Of a DNA stretch of 33,739 nt, positions 27,847-33,739 are shown piece by piece; within the stretch, counting starts at the first letter, position 1; every line of letters starts with the position of its first letter. The notes below the pieces were generated by a model. It saw nothing but the letters and a program-made list of their open reading frames with translations, did no database searches and had not been told where the DNA came from. Location of the stretch: assembly GCA_019634385.1 (NCBI GenBank), contig JAHQVK010000145.1, positions 1 through 33,739 on the forward strand. Reading direction: 5' to 3'. This stretch comes from Myxococcales bacterium. Its GTDB lineage: Bacteria; Myxococcota; Kuafuiibacteriia; Kuafuiibacteriales; Kuafuiibacteriaceae. Made by a program: the position numbers and the translations under genes.

Positions 27847-28023
27847 CAGCCGGTTGATCTAGCCCTGCACGCATCTATCGGCCGGTCTTTCCGTGAAACG
27901 TCCTGACCACGAAAAGTCTCTCCTCGGTCGCGTACCGCCAGGTACGCTCGCCTCGTCGTCAGAGCATTTCACGAAAAGCCGGCCTCGATAGCTACACACT
28001 GGGCTAAATCAACCGGCTGCTAG
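27843..28023 (-). repeat. Family A palindromic element, inverted copy (A3)
   Basis: This 181-bp intact copy lies in the opposite orientation to A1 and A2. Both ends are perfect (CTAGCAGCCGGTTGAT and ATCAACCGGCTGCTAG). Its first CTAG is shared with C2. The order C then A with a shared CTAG repeats that of C1-A1, but with C and A both inverted relative to that pair's orientations, so the junctions arose separately. Confidence 0.92.
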
Positions 28024-28321
28024 GGCAGCCAATGGTTGCTCTTTGACGTTGAAGCTTACGTCGGGCCCGAAGACCCTTAGGAAAATAGACCATTCTTCCC
28101 AAGAAATTCCTTCAATATCTTCCTGTGGGTAAGACTACCGCTTCGTGAGCAGCGTTGGACCACGTTTGGAAGCAATCCCCACGAGCGCCGTGATGGACTT
28201 GGTCCCTTACGGGAACGTCCAACAACTGAGCTTCGGCCGTTGCTAGCTTGGGTGCGTACCGCAAACACACCCTGCATGGCTGTAGTCACTGTGCCGAACA
28301 GCAAAACAAGTAGTTAAGTGT
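28024..28321 (-). other. Strip with a possible frameshifted gene remnant
   Basis: On the minus strand one frame (AEAQLLDVPVRDQVHHGARG onward) stops, while the neighbouring frame continues as QEDIEGISWEEWSIFLRVFG up to the edge of repeat A3. Together they look like a gene tail with a frameshift, cut by the element. I do not recognise a family. The 75-codon frame at 28077-28304 has no supporting feature. Confidence 0.3.
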
Positions 28322-29113
28322 TCAGCTCTTCTCTACGTCAGCAATTTCAGCATCGTTTGCAGAGATGAGCTCGTCTTCGTCTTCAAACTCCAGATCGTCG
28401 AGTAAGAGAAACAGGTAGCCGTCTTCTACGGTGGCCCGAAATACATACTCACTATTCATCAACAATCCAGCCACACAAGCCGCTTGCCAGGCATCAAAGG
28501 ATTCCGTTTTCCAGGTCGGTTCTACCAAATGGCGAAGTTGGTGGTGCTCACCAAACTTACGTACACGCTCCATACCTTCAACCACCGTGTCAGGCAGTTC
28601 GGATCCAGTAGCCCAAGACCACTTCCAGGTTTGGTCACTCTCCGTGAACGCGCCCGCGACCCGAACATGGGCATGAACCGCAACGTCGTCTTTCACCGAC
28701 CATTCGAAAACCCCCTCGTCCAGAAAATAGTCCCACTGATCGTAGGTACTCAGCTCGAAGGTCTCTTTAACATTCTCGTGGACCTCTTGAACATACGATA
28801 CCGCTTCAGCAACCAGCTCCATCCAATCGGTGGGGAACATCGATTCTCGGGCCCAAGGATCCGATGGACTCTCCCGCCAAGCCGAAACGCCCAGTGCCAG
28901 GTCCGCTAACCCTACCAAGGTAGGATCAATCTGAACCATTTCGCCTAAGGTTATCAAGCAGGTGGATTCCTCATCAAAATCAGGGCCAGAGTGAAATTGC
29001 CAGGCCCCATCATCCACATCATGACTCACGTAACGAATGGGCTCTCGACCATCAACAATCTCTTGAGTGGTCAGGACAGACGAATCTTTGGGGTCAGAAA
29101 AGGGCCACTCCAT
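28322..29113 (-). CDS. DUF6882-like protein, possible immunity-type
   Basis: This 263-residue acidic protein lacks a signal peptide. The C-terminal two thirds fit the DUF6882 pattern: a VFEWSVKDDVAVHAHVRVAG segment, SDQTWKWSWATGSELPD, VRKFGEHHQL and a DAWQAACVAGLLMNSEYVFR helix. The N-terminal 80 residues (EPIRYVSHDVDDGAWQFHSG, then TCLITLGEMVQIDPTLVGLA) resemble the DUF2185/Imm33-like group. Both families occur among putative immunity proteins of contact-dependent toxins, but no toxin gene is near, so that reading is weak inference. It lies next to the B2-C2-A3 array and is divergent from the heptose genes. Confidence 0.6.
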   Translation of the reverse strand: MEWPFSDPKDSSVLTTQEIVDGREPIRYVSHDVDDGAWQFHSGPDFDEESTCLITLGEMVQIDPTLVGLADLALGVSAWRESPSDPWARESMFPTDWMELVAEAVSYVQEVHENVKETFELSTYDQWDYFLDEGVFEWSVKDDVAVHAHVRVAGAFTESDQTWKWSWATGSELPDTVVEGMERVRKFGEHHQLRHLVEPTWKTESFDAWQAACVAGLLMNSEYVFRATVEDGYLFLLLDDLEFEDEDELISANDAEIADVEKS

Positions 29114-29357
29114 GGTGGGCTGACAAGCGGTGGAATCGACTCCAGAGTCAAGCGCTAGGTATGTCTTTATATTCTGTAGCCACTCAAAACCAGTGCTCAG
29201 AGGGACTCAAAAGCGAGTCGAGAATTGCAGAAGGATGGACGGACTAGGGAGATTCAGAGCAGGGCCCACAACGCATCCTTCGCCTAGAGGCTTTCTGCTA
29301 GGCAATCCTCAGCCAGAGAATCTTAATCCTGATCCATCACACCCGACTTCATTTCAC

Positions 29358-30350
29358 ATGCTGGATGCCCTAAACAGCCTTGTTGATCGCCTACCGGCCG
29401 CCAGCGTCGCCGTAATTGGCGTCCCCGTACTGGACCGATACCTTTATGGTGCAACCCACCGTATTTCGCGGGAGGCGCCAGTACTGATCGTTCGAGAAGA
29501 ATCCCAGGCCTGCGCACCAGGGGGAGCCGGTAACACCGCGGCGAACGTTGCTGGGCTGGGCCCTTGCACCTATCTTGTAGGCCCTGTGGGCCAAGATGCC
29601 GAAGCGGATTTGCTGATCAATGCTTGTCATCAGACCAATATCCACACCCGAGGACTGGTACGAGGCGCTCAAAAAATCACCACTACCAAAACCCGCGTCT
29701 TGGCTGGAGGTCCGCATACTACGCGTCAGCAAATGCTACGTATTGACCGGGAAGACCACCAACCTCCAACGATAGAGGCACTTGAGCATCTCCGAGATAT
29801 TGCCCAAACAACGATCGATGCCGCGGATATCATCATCATATCTGACTACGGCCCGCCTGGATTCAGCCCTCTTTGGATCGAACTCGCCCGTTATGCCCGC
29901 CTGAAAAGCCGGCCAATACTAGTCGATAGCCGATACGCTTTGATGGCATTTGATGGCGTCACTGCGGTAACTCCCAACATCCCCGAAGCAGAAGCAGCAC
30001 TCGGCCGATCACTGAGTTCAGCGGAAGCGGCCGCCCAGGCCGCAGATGAGATTCGTGTCCAGCTCAATCTCAACGCCACACTACTCACCCGTGGACAAGA
30101 GGGGATGGTGCTGGTTAGCAAACAAGAGCCCCCGATCCATATTGAAGCCATTGGGGGCGAGGCAGTCGATGTCACTGGTGCCGGAGACACAGTCATTGCC
30201 ACTTTTGCCTCCGCTTTAGCCGTTGGTGCCTCACCTCTTCAAGCCGCCCACCTAGCTAACTATGCCGCCTCCGTTGTTGTGCAACAAACTGGTACCTATG
30301 CTATTCACCGAGACGAGCTCAAAGCTCATCTCACATCCGTGAGTCGATAA
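29358..30350 (+). CDS. rfaE1: D-glycero-beta-D-manno-heptose-7-phosphate kinase
   Basis: This PfkB-family kinase phosphorylates heptose 7-phosphate at C1, a step towards ADP-heptose for the LPS inner core. From ATG 29358 the protein has 330 residues, starting LDALNSLVDRLPAASVAVIG. Typical features are the APGGAGNTAANVAGLG motif, a TTTKTRVLAGG segment and the PfkB signature with catalytic Asp, DVTGAGDTVIATFASALA. The frame opens at 29130, but the first 76 codons there resemble no kinase N-terminus. The adenylyltransferase gene follows two bases after the stop; many bacteria fuse the two as HldE. The split pair is also common. Confidence 0.92.
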   Translation: MLDALNSLVDRLPAASVAVIGVPVLDRYLYGATHRISREAPVLIVREESQACAPGGAGNTAANVAGLGPCTYLVGPVGQDAEADLLINACHQTNIHTRGLVRGAQKITTTKTRVLAGGPHTTRQQMLRIDREDHQPPTIEALEHLRDIAQTTIDAADIIIISDYGPPGFSPLWIELARYARLKSRPILVDSRYALMAFDGVTAVTPNIPEAEAALGRSLSSAEAAAQAADEIRVQLNLNATLLTRGQEGMVLVSKQEPPIHIEAIGGEAVDVTGAGDTVIATFASALAVGASPLQAAHLANYAASVVVQQTGTYAIHRDELKAHLTSVSR

Positions 30351-30352
30351 GT

Positions 30353-30850
30353 ATGTATCTATCTACCCCAACTCTTCAAAAGTGCATATGCCTAAGTATG
30401 CTAGTAAATGCACTGAGTCCTCCCCAAAGAAGAAAAACGGTGGCGCTTGCCAATGGCGTTTTTGATCTTTTTCATGTAGGACATCTTCGTTACTTAGAAG
30501 CCGCATCCCAGCTAGCGGAAGTGTTGGTTGTCGCTGTAAACAGTGATGCTTCCACGCGGGCCTACAAAGGCCCCTTACGCCCCATCATTCCTGACCACGA
30601 ACGCGTCGAAATTGTTGCCGGCCTTCAGTGTGTGGACCACGTGATTCTCTTTGATACTCCCACGGTGATTCCTATCCTACAAGCCCTTCGTCCAGACATT
30701 CATGCCAAAGGTACAGACTACACCGAGGCAACCGTTCCCGAAGCTCCAATCGTTCAGCAATATGGTGGAAGGGTGGTGATTTGCGGCGATCCTAAAAATC
30801 ACTCAAGTAGTGAGGTTATACACCGAGCGGGCTTACAGCCCGGAGCTTAG
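30353..30850 (+). CDS. rfaE2: Heptose 1-phosphate adenylyltransferase
   Basis: This cytidylyltransferase-fold enzyme makes ADP-glycero-manno-heptose from heptose 1-phosphate and ATP. The nucleotide-binding motif is ANGVFDLFHVGHLRYLEAA (HxGH within it), followed by AVNSDASTRAYKG, RPIIPDHER and KGTDYTEATVPEA. Most relatives have NGCFD; here Cys is Val. The start may be ATG 30353 or ATG 30398 (MLVNALSPPQRRKTV). The TAG stop (30848-30850) lies inside the opening TTAG of repeat C3, so the gene ends exactly at the element boundary. The C-terminus (IHRAGLQPGA) seems complete, hence the insertion probably did not truncate it. Confidence 0.92.
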   Translation: MYLSTPTLQKCICLSMLVNALSPPQRRKTVALANGVFDLFHVGHLRYLEAASQLAEVLVVAVNSDASTRAYKGPLRPIIPDHERVEIVAGLQCVDHVILFDTPTVIPILQALRPDIHAKGTDYTEATVPEAPIVQQYGGRVVICGDPKNHSSSEVIHRAGLQPGA

Positions 30851-31032
30851 GGCATATCTTTACTCTCCGGACCGCGTCCTGACTTGTTTCCCCCATGTGT
30901 GAGAGGTCGGCACCTTCGCCCCCCCTTCCGGTCCCCTTGGCCCAGTACATCCAGTGCTCTCTGGGGCCAACCCCTCCACAAACACGGGATACGGCGTCAG
31001 CTCCGCAGCCGGAGTCTAAAGACACGCCATAG
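30847..31032 (+). repeat. Family C palindromic element at a stop codon (C3)
   Basis: This 186-bp copy starts TTAGGGCATATCTTTACTCT and ends with CCGGAGTCTAAAGACACGCC plus ATAG. Inner segments GGACCGCGTCCTGACTTG and GGATACGGCGTCAGC match C1 and C4. The first TTAG holds the stop codon of rfaE2. The last base pair outside the right TIR differs (ATAG), a point mutation under either duplication model. Confidence 0.88.
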
Positions 31033-31177
31033 TCTCAAGCTAGAACAACAGACCATCTGACTCAGATCCCACAGTTTCTGCCGTTATTCATCGGGTATGT
31101 TCCGCTACGAAGCAGAATAGCTCGGAAATACAGTGATATCTTCAAGCCCACCTCCTTTGTCGCCGAAAGGGTTTTGC

Positions 31178-31381
31178 GTGAGTACGGGGACCGTATTGTT
31201 AGCCACCAGCATTGGCATCCTAGTGGGCTGGGTAGCGCACACACTGCTGTGCGAACCTTATGGTAAAGACCATGAACAGCGCCTTATTGACGCTTATAGC
31301 CAAGGATGGCGCGCTTGCGAGAATTTCTTAGCAAAAGACATGATTGACGCCCGCGACCAAACGCCAGACATGTCGGCCTAA
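31178..31381 (+). CDS. Small single-helix membrane protein
   Basis: Starting at GTG 31178, with GAAAGGG close upstream, this is a 67-residue protein: a hydrophobic helix (TVLLATSIGILVGWVAHTLL) then a charged tail (KDHEQRLIDAYSQGWRACEN). The frame extends upstream to GTG 31133, but that adds proline-rich residues without a ribosome-binding site. It precedes the TPR gene by 76 bases in the same direction, so they may be co-transcribed. No family is recognised; it could be a signal-anchor partner of the TPR protein. Confidence 0.5.
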   Translation: MSTGTVLLATSIGILVGWVAHTLLCEPYGKDHEQRLIDAYSQGWRACENFLAKDMIDARDQTPDMSA

Positions 31382-31457
31382 GCCCAAAAAACGCTCATGA
31401 ATTTCTCCAGGAGAGTTTATTCTTGACCTCCTCAGCCAACCTATCAAGCTAGGAGCG

Positions 31458-33506
31458 ATGCGCCGAGCTAACACCGGCCCTCATCTTGCCACCCTCTCTG
31501 CGCTTCAGGCGAAGGTTAGCCATTATCGAAGGCTGGCCACCAAACAGCCCGATGCGATACTCCCGATCTTGGCCTCCCACCTTCACCAATTGGGCGTCTT
31601 GCTTGGGGAGATCGGGGCCTACACCGACGCGGTTCTCCCTCTTCAAGAGGCCTCTGCCTTGTTTCGAGCCCTCACCCATCAACGCCCCAAACAGTTTCAA
31701 CCCACGCTTGCAGCGAGCTTGAAAGATTTATGTAAAACCCTTATCGCGGGAAAAAAGCTTCCGGAAGCTCAGCTGGTAGCAGATGAGACCATCGCTGCTT
31801 ACCGTCAAGTAGTGACCCTACAGCCCGATCTCTACCTCCCTTCACTCGCTCTTGCCCTCGAACAACAAGCCCGAATATGCGCTCAACAGAACCAGTTGAC
31901 CGACGGCCTCAAGGCGCTTGAAGAAAGTATTGAGATTCAAAGAAGCTACATCAAGCAACATTCAGACACCGATTTCGAAATGCTCGCCCGCAACCTGACC
32001 TCTGTTAGCCAAACCTACGAAGCCCTCAACCGCCCTGATCGGGCCAAAGACGCGCTCAAAGAGGCTATCGAAATCTACCAGACCCTGTTCCCACAAAAGC
32101 CAGATGCGTATGGTCCAATGCTGGCTCAAGGATGGCTGCAATTAGCGAAACAGTTCGCGGACACCGGCTTTACCGATGAGGCCGTAAGGAGCCAAAAAAA
32201 AGTCGTAGAAATCTATCGCGAAATAGCCAAACAACACAGGTCTACCTTTCTCCCCCTCCTCGCACGAAATCTTCACCGTTTGGGACTGTTGCTTAGATCC
32301 GCGGGTATCGACGATGCTGCCCTTCGAGCCCTCCAAGAAGCAGTCATTCATTGGGAAGAACTCTCCTCTAGCTCCCCAGACTTATACCGAACAGCCCTCG
32401 CCTCCAGTTCGCAATACACCGGACAACTTCTAAGTGATCTTCGTCGTCATCAAGAAGCCCTCCAAGCCCACCAACTTTCAGTATCCCTATGGCAGCAAGC
32501 GGCCAGGCTCCGACCGGATCTACATCAGCCGCAATTGGCGGAGAGCATGGCGCAGCTAGGTGCAGCCTACAGAGATGCTGGTCAATGGGAGGCATCAATA
32601 ACCGCGTGGCAGGAAGCTGTATATCTCTATCGCGGTTTATACGAAAAAGACCCATATACATATCTAGCACTACTAGCTAAAGGTCTTATGCGTCTGGGGC
32701 AGGCACACAGTGAATCTGGGCATCGCAACGCAGCTATCCGTACGACCTATGAAGCGGTCGGTATGTACCGAGCTCTTGTACGGGAGTACTCCAGAGACTT
32801 CTTAGCTGAACTAGCTCAGAGCCTCACCGTCATGGGACAACTGCTCAGTGCTGTAAACCAACAAGTAAACGCAGAGAAAACCGCCCGAGAAGGCGTTGAA
32901 CTCTTTCGTAAGCTAGCTGATCAAGATCCAGATCTATATATACCCGAGTTGGTGGTCGCCTTGAATGAGTTTGCCTCGAGGCTTTCTAGTCTCGAGCAGT
33001 GGTCAGACGCCGTCACCGCTTCACAGGAGGCTGTTGCTCACTTGCAGTCGCTGGTGAACCATACACCGGATACTTTTGAGCCCGAGCTCGCTCACGCGAT
33101 GCTTGAACTCGGTCAACATCTATTGTCAGCCGAGCGCCCAGATCAAGCGTTGGAAACCATACATAAGGCGGTATCTATGTACCGTCAACTCTCAAAACTA
33201 GAGCCTGACACCTTTCTGCCAGACTTAGCTATGTCGCTCACCCAACTGGGAAAGTGCTTATTACATAAACAATATACCCCCGCCGCACTCGCCGCGTTTG
33301 AGGAAAGTGTCATTCTATACACAAGACTTTGCACAAACTATCCCAAAACGTTCCCCCACAAGCTTTCCATCGCCAAGCAGTACTTCTGTTCACTCCTCGA
33401 GGCTAGTGGCGTTTCCTCGCCCCAGCATCCGGTTGTCGAGCAGGCCACAATAGCGGTCGCTCAAGCCGACCATGTTCACCTCGACCCCGAAAACACAGAA
33501 CTATAA
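31458..33506 (+). CDS. TPR protein of thirteen 46-residue units
   Basis: Apart from a 30-residue lead and a 54-residue tail, this 682-residue protein is 13 consecutive units of exactly 46 residues (residues 31-628) with no insertion or deletion, and the tail begins with a partial fourteenth unit. Each unit follows PDxYLPxLAxxLxxLGxxL, xxGxxxEALxALQEAVxLY, then RxLxxxx. This is the long-period TPR type also seen in some actinobacterial and cyanobacterial proteins. The units should stack as a solenoid for protein binding. No signal peptide or membrane helix is present, so it is presumably cytoplasmic. AGGAG lies just before ATG 31458. The partner is unknown. Confidence 0.88.
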   Translation: MRRANTGPHLATLSALQAKVSHYRRLATKQPDAILPILASHLHQLGVLLGEIGAYTDAVLPLQEASALFRALTHQRPKQFQPTLAASLKDLCKTLIAGKKLPEAQLVADETIAAYRQVVTLQPDLYLPSLALALEQQARICAQQNQLTDGLKALEESIEIQRSYIKQHSDTDFEMLARNLTSVSQTYEALNRPDRAKDALKEAIEIYQTLFPQKPDAYGPMLAQGWLQLAKQFADTGFTDEAVRSQKKVVEIYREIAKQHRSTFLPLLARNLHRLGLLLRSAGIDDAALRALQEAVIHWEELSSSSPDLYRTALASSSQYTGQLLSDLRRHQEALQAHQLSVSLWQQAARLRPDLHQPQLAESMAQLGAAYRDAGQWEASITAWQEAVYLYRGLYEKDPYTYLALLAKGLMRLGQAHSESGHRNAAIRTTYEAVGMYRALVREYSRDFLAELAQSLTVMGQLLSAVNQQVNAEKTAREGVELFRKLADQDPDLYIPELVVALNEFASRLSSLEQWSDAVTASQEAVAHLQSLVNHTPDTFEPELAHAMLELGQHLLSAERPDQALETIHKAVSMYRQLSKLEPDTFLPDLAMSLTQLGKCLLHKQYTPAALAAFEESVILYTRLCTNYPKTFPHKLSIAKQYFCSLLEASGVSSPQHPVVEQATIAVAQADHVHLDPENTEL

Positions 33507-33604
33507 CAATATGGTCTTAAAACACAAAAGCAGGCAATACAGCATGCCAAAGACTAGCCTTAACATCCTCCAACAGGGAGAAGAGCTCACTCAGCAAAAT
33601 GCAA

Positions 33605-33739
33605 CTATGGTTCAGTAATATGCGTGGGCGCTGGGTTCTCACTGTTATTAGCTTGAATAGCCACTACCTGGCCTTGCCTAGCTAAATCAGCCGCTTCTCC
33701 TAAAATTCTAGCCGCTTCCTGCGGAGCATGAAATCCCAT
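33605..33739 (-). CDS. C-terminal fragment, possibly a multihaem cytochrome c
   Basis: The frame enters from the right edge and stops at TAG (33605-33607). The visible 44 residues start [20 protein letters not shown] and end [11 protein letters not shown] GFHxPQEALRxLGxAxxxAR tail is typical of NrfA-like and other multihaem cytochromes, where the His may be a distal haem ligand. No CxxCH motif lies in this fragment, so the call rests on that tail alone. The Met at the edge need not be the start. Confidence 0.45.
   Translation of the reverse strand: MGFHAPQEAARILGEAADLARQGQVVAIQANNSENPAPTHITEP

Noticed and set aside
27509-28023. Chain of palindromes considered as an integron cassette array or CRISPR
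   Set aside because: The units belong to three different families, lack GTTRRRY/RYYYAAC core sites, have no equal spacers, and no integrase or cas gene is present.
31548-33341. 138-bp DNA periodicity considered as a nucleotide repeat array
   Set aside because: It is the coding sequence of the 46-residue TPR units; the DNA itself has diverged.

Overview
The window reads as a chromosomal segment of a Gram-negative bacterium, most likely a member of the Myxococcota or a related former deltaproteobacterial lineage of moderate GC content. The argument rests on gene content: a DUF1592/DUF1552 exported pair, a zinc-ribbon/GYF/TPR membrane protein, a Kazal-repeat lipoprotein, a sigma-region-4-like regulator with a Cys cluster, heptose (LPS core) synthesis genes, an outer-membrane porin and Tat and lipoprotein signals. 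No rRNA, tRNA, phage or plasmid genes were seen, and no transposase gene.

Layout. 1-1438: repeat elements followed by AT-richer DNA without a convincing gene. 1439-4698 (+): DUF1592 lipoprotein and Tat-exported DUF1552 protein, overlapping by one base. 4723-10365 (-): purH, a zinc-ribbon/GYF/TPR membrane protein and purD, apparently one operon. 10650-11588 (+): Kazal-repeat lipoprotein. 11589-12242: decayed DNA. 12243-16786 (+): small membrane protein, a CbrA-like sensor kinase with a sodium:solute-symporter-like sensor domain, and an NtrC-type sigma54 activator. 17209-20838 (-): DUF4212 small subunit, large sodium:solute symporter and an outer-membrane porin. 20839-21696: repeats. 21697-23913: sigma-region-4-like regulator, DciA-like (DUF721) protein, SRPBCC protein. 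24034-25938 (+): atpD-atpC. 25969-26796 (-): metallophosphoesterase. 26797-28321: a repeat-rich strip with gene fragments. 28322-29113 (-): DUF6882-like protein. 29358-30850 (+): separate heptose kinase and adenylyltransferase genes. 31178-33506 (+): small membrane protein and a TPR protein made of 13 exact 46-residue units. The right edge cuts a minus-strand gene that may encode a multihaem cytochrome.

The most distinctive content is a set of short, gene-less, imperfectly palindromic elements (families A, B and C, about 160-190 bp) that have inserted at YTAG sites. One B copy lies inside an A copy, and removing it restores A to exactly 181 bp, the length of the two other intact A copies. Elements abut in chains sharing a single CTAG. 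Two of them sit exactly on the TAG stop codon of a gene (the NtrC-type regulator and the heptose adenylyltransferase), so the stop codon survives. A fourth, unrelated three-hairpin element (D) occurs twice in opposite orientation. These look like non-autonomous mobile elements whose transposase lies elsewhere.

Functionally, the sensor kinase/regulator pair and the convergent symporter/porin set look like a sense-and-import locus for a small organic solute. The purH-TPR-purD operon ties IMP synthesis to an unknown membrane TPR protein. Start codons are ambiguous for several genes and are discussed in the entries.
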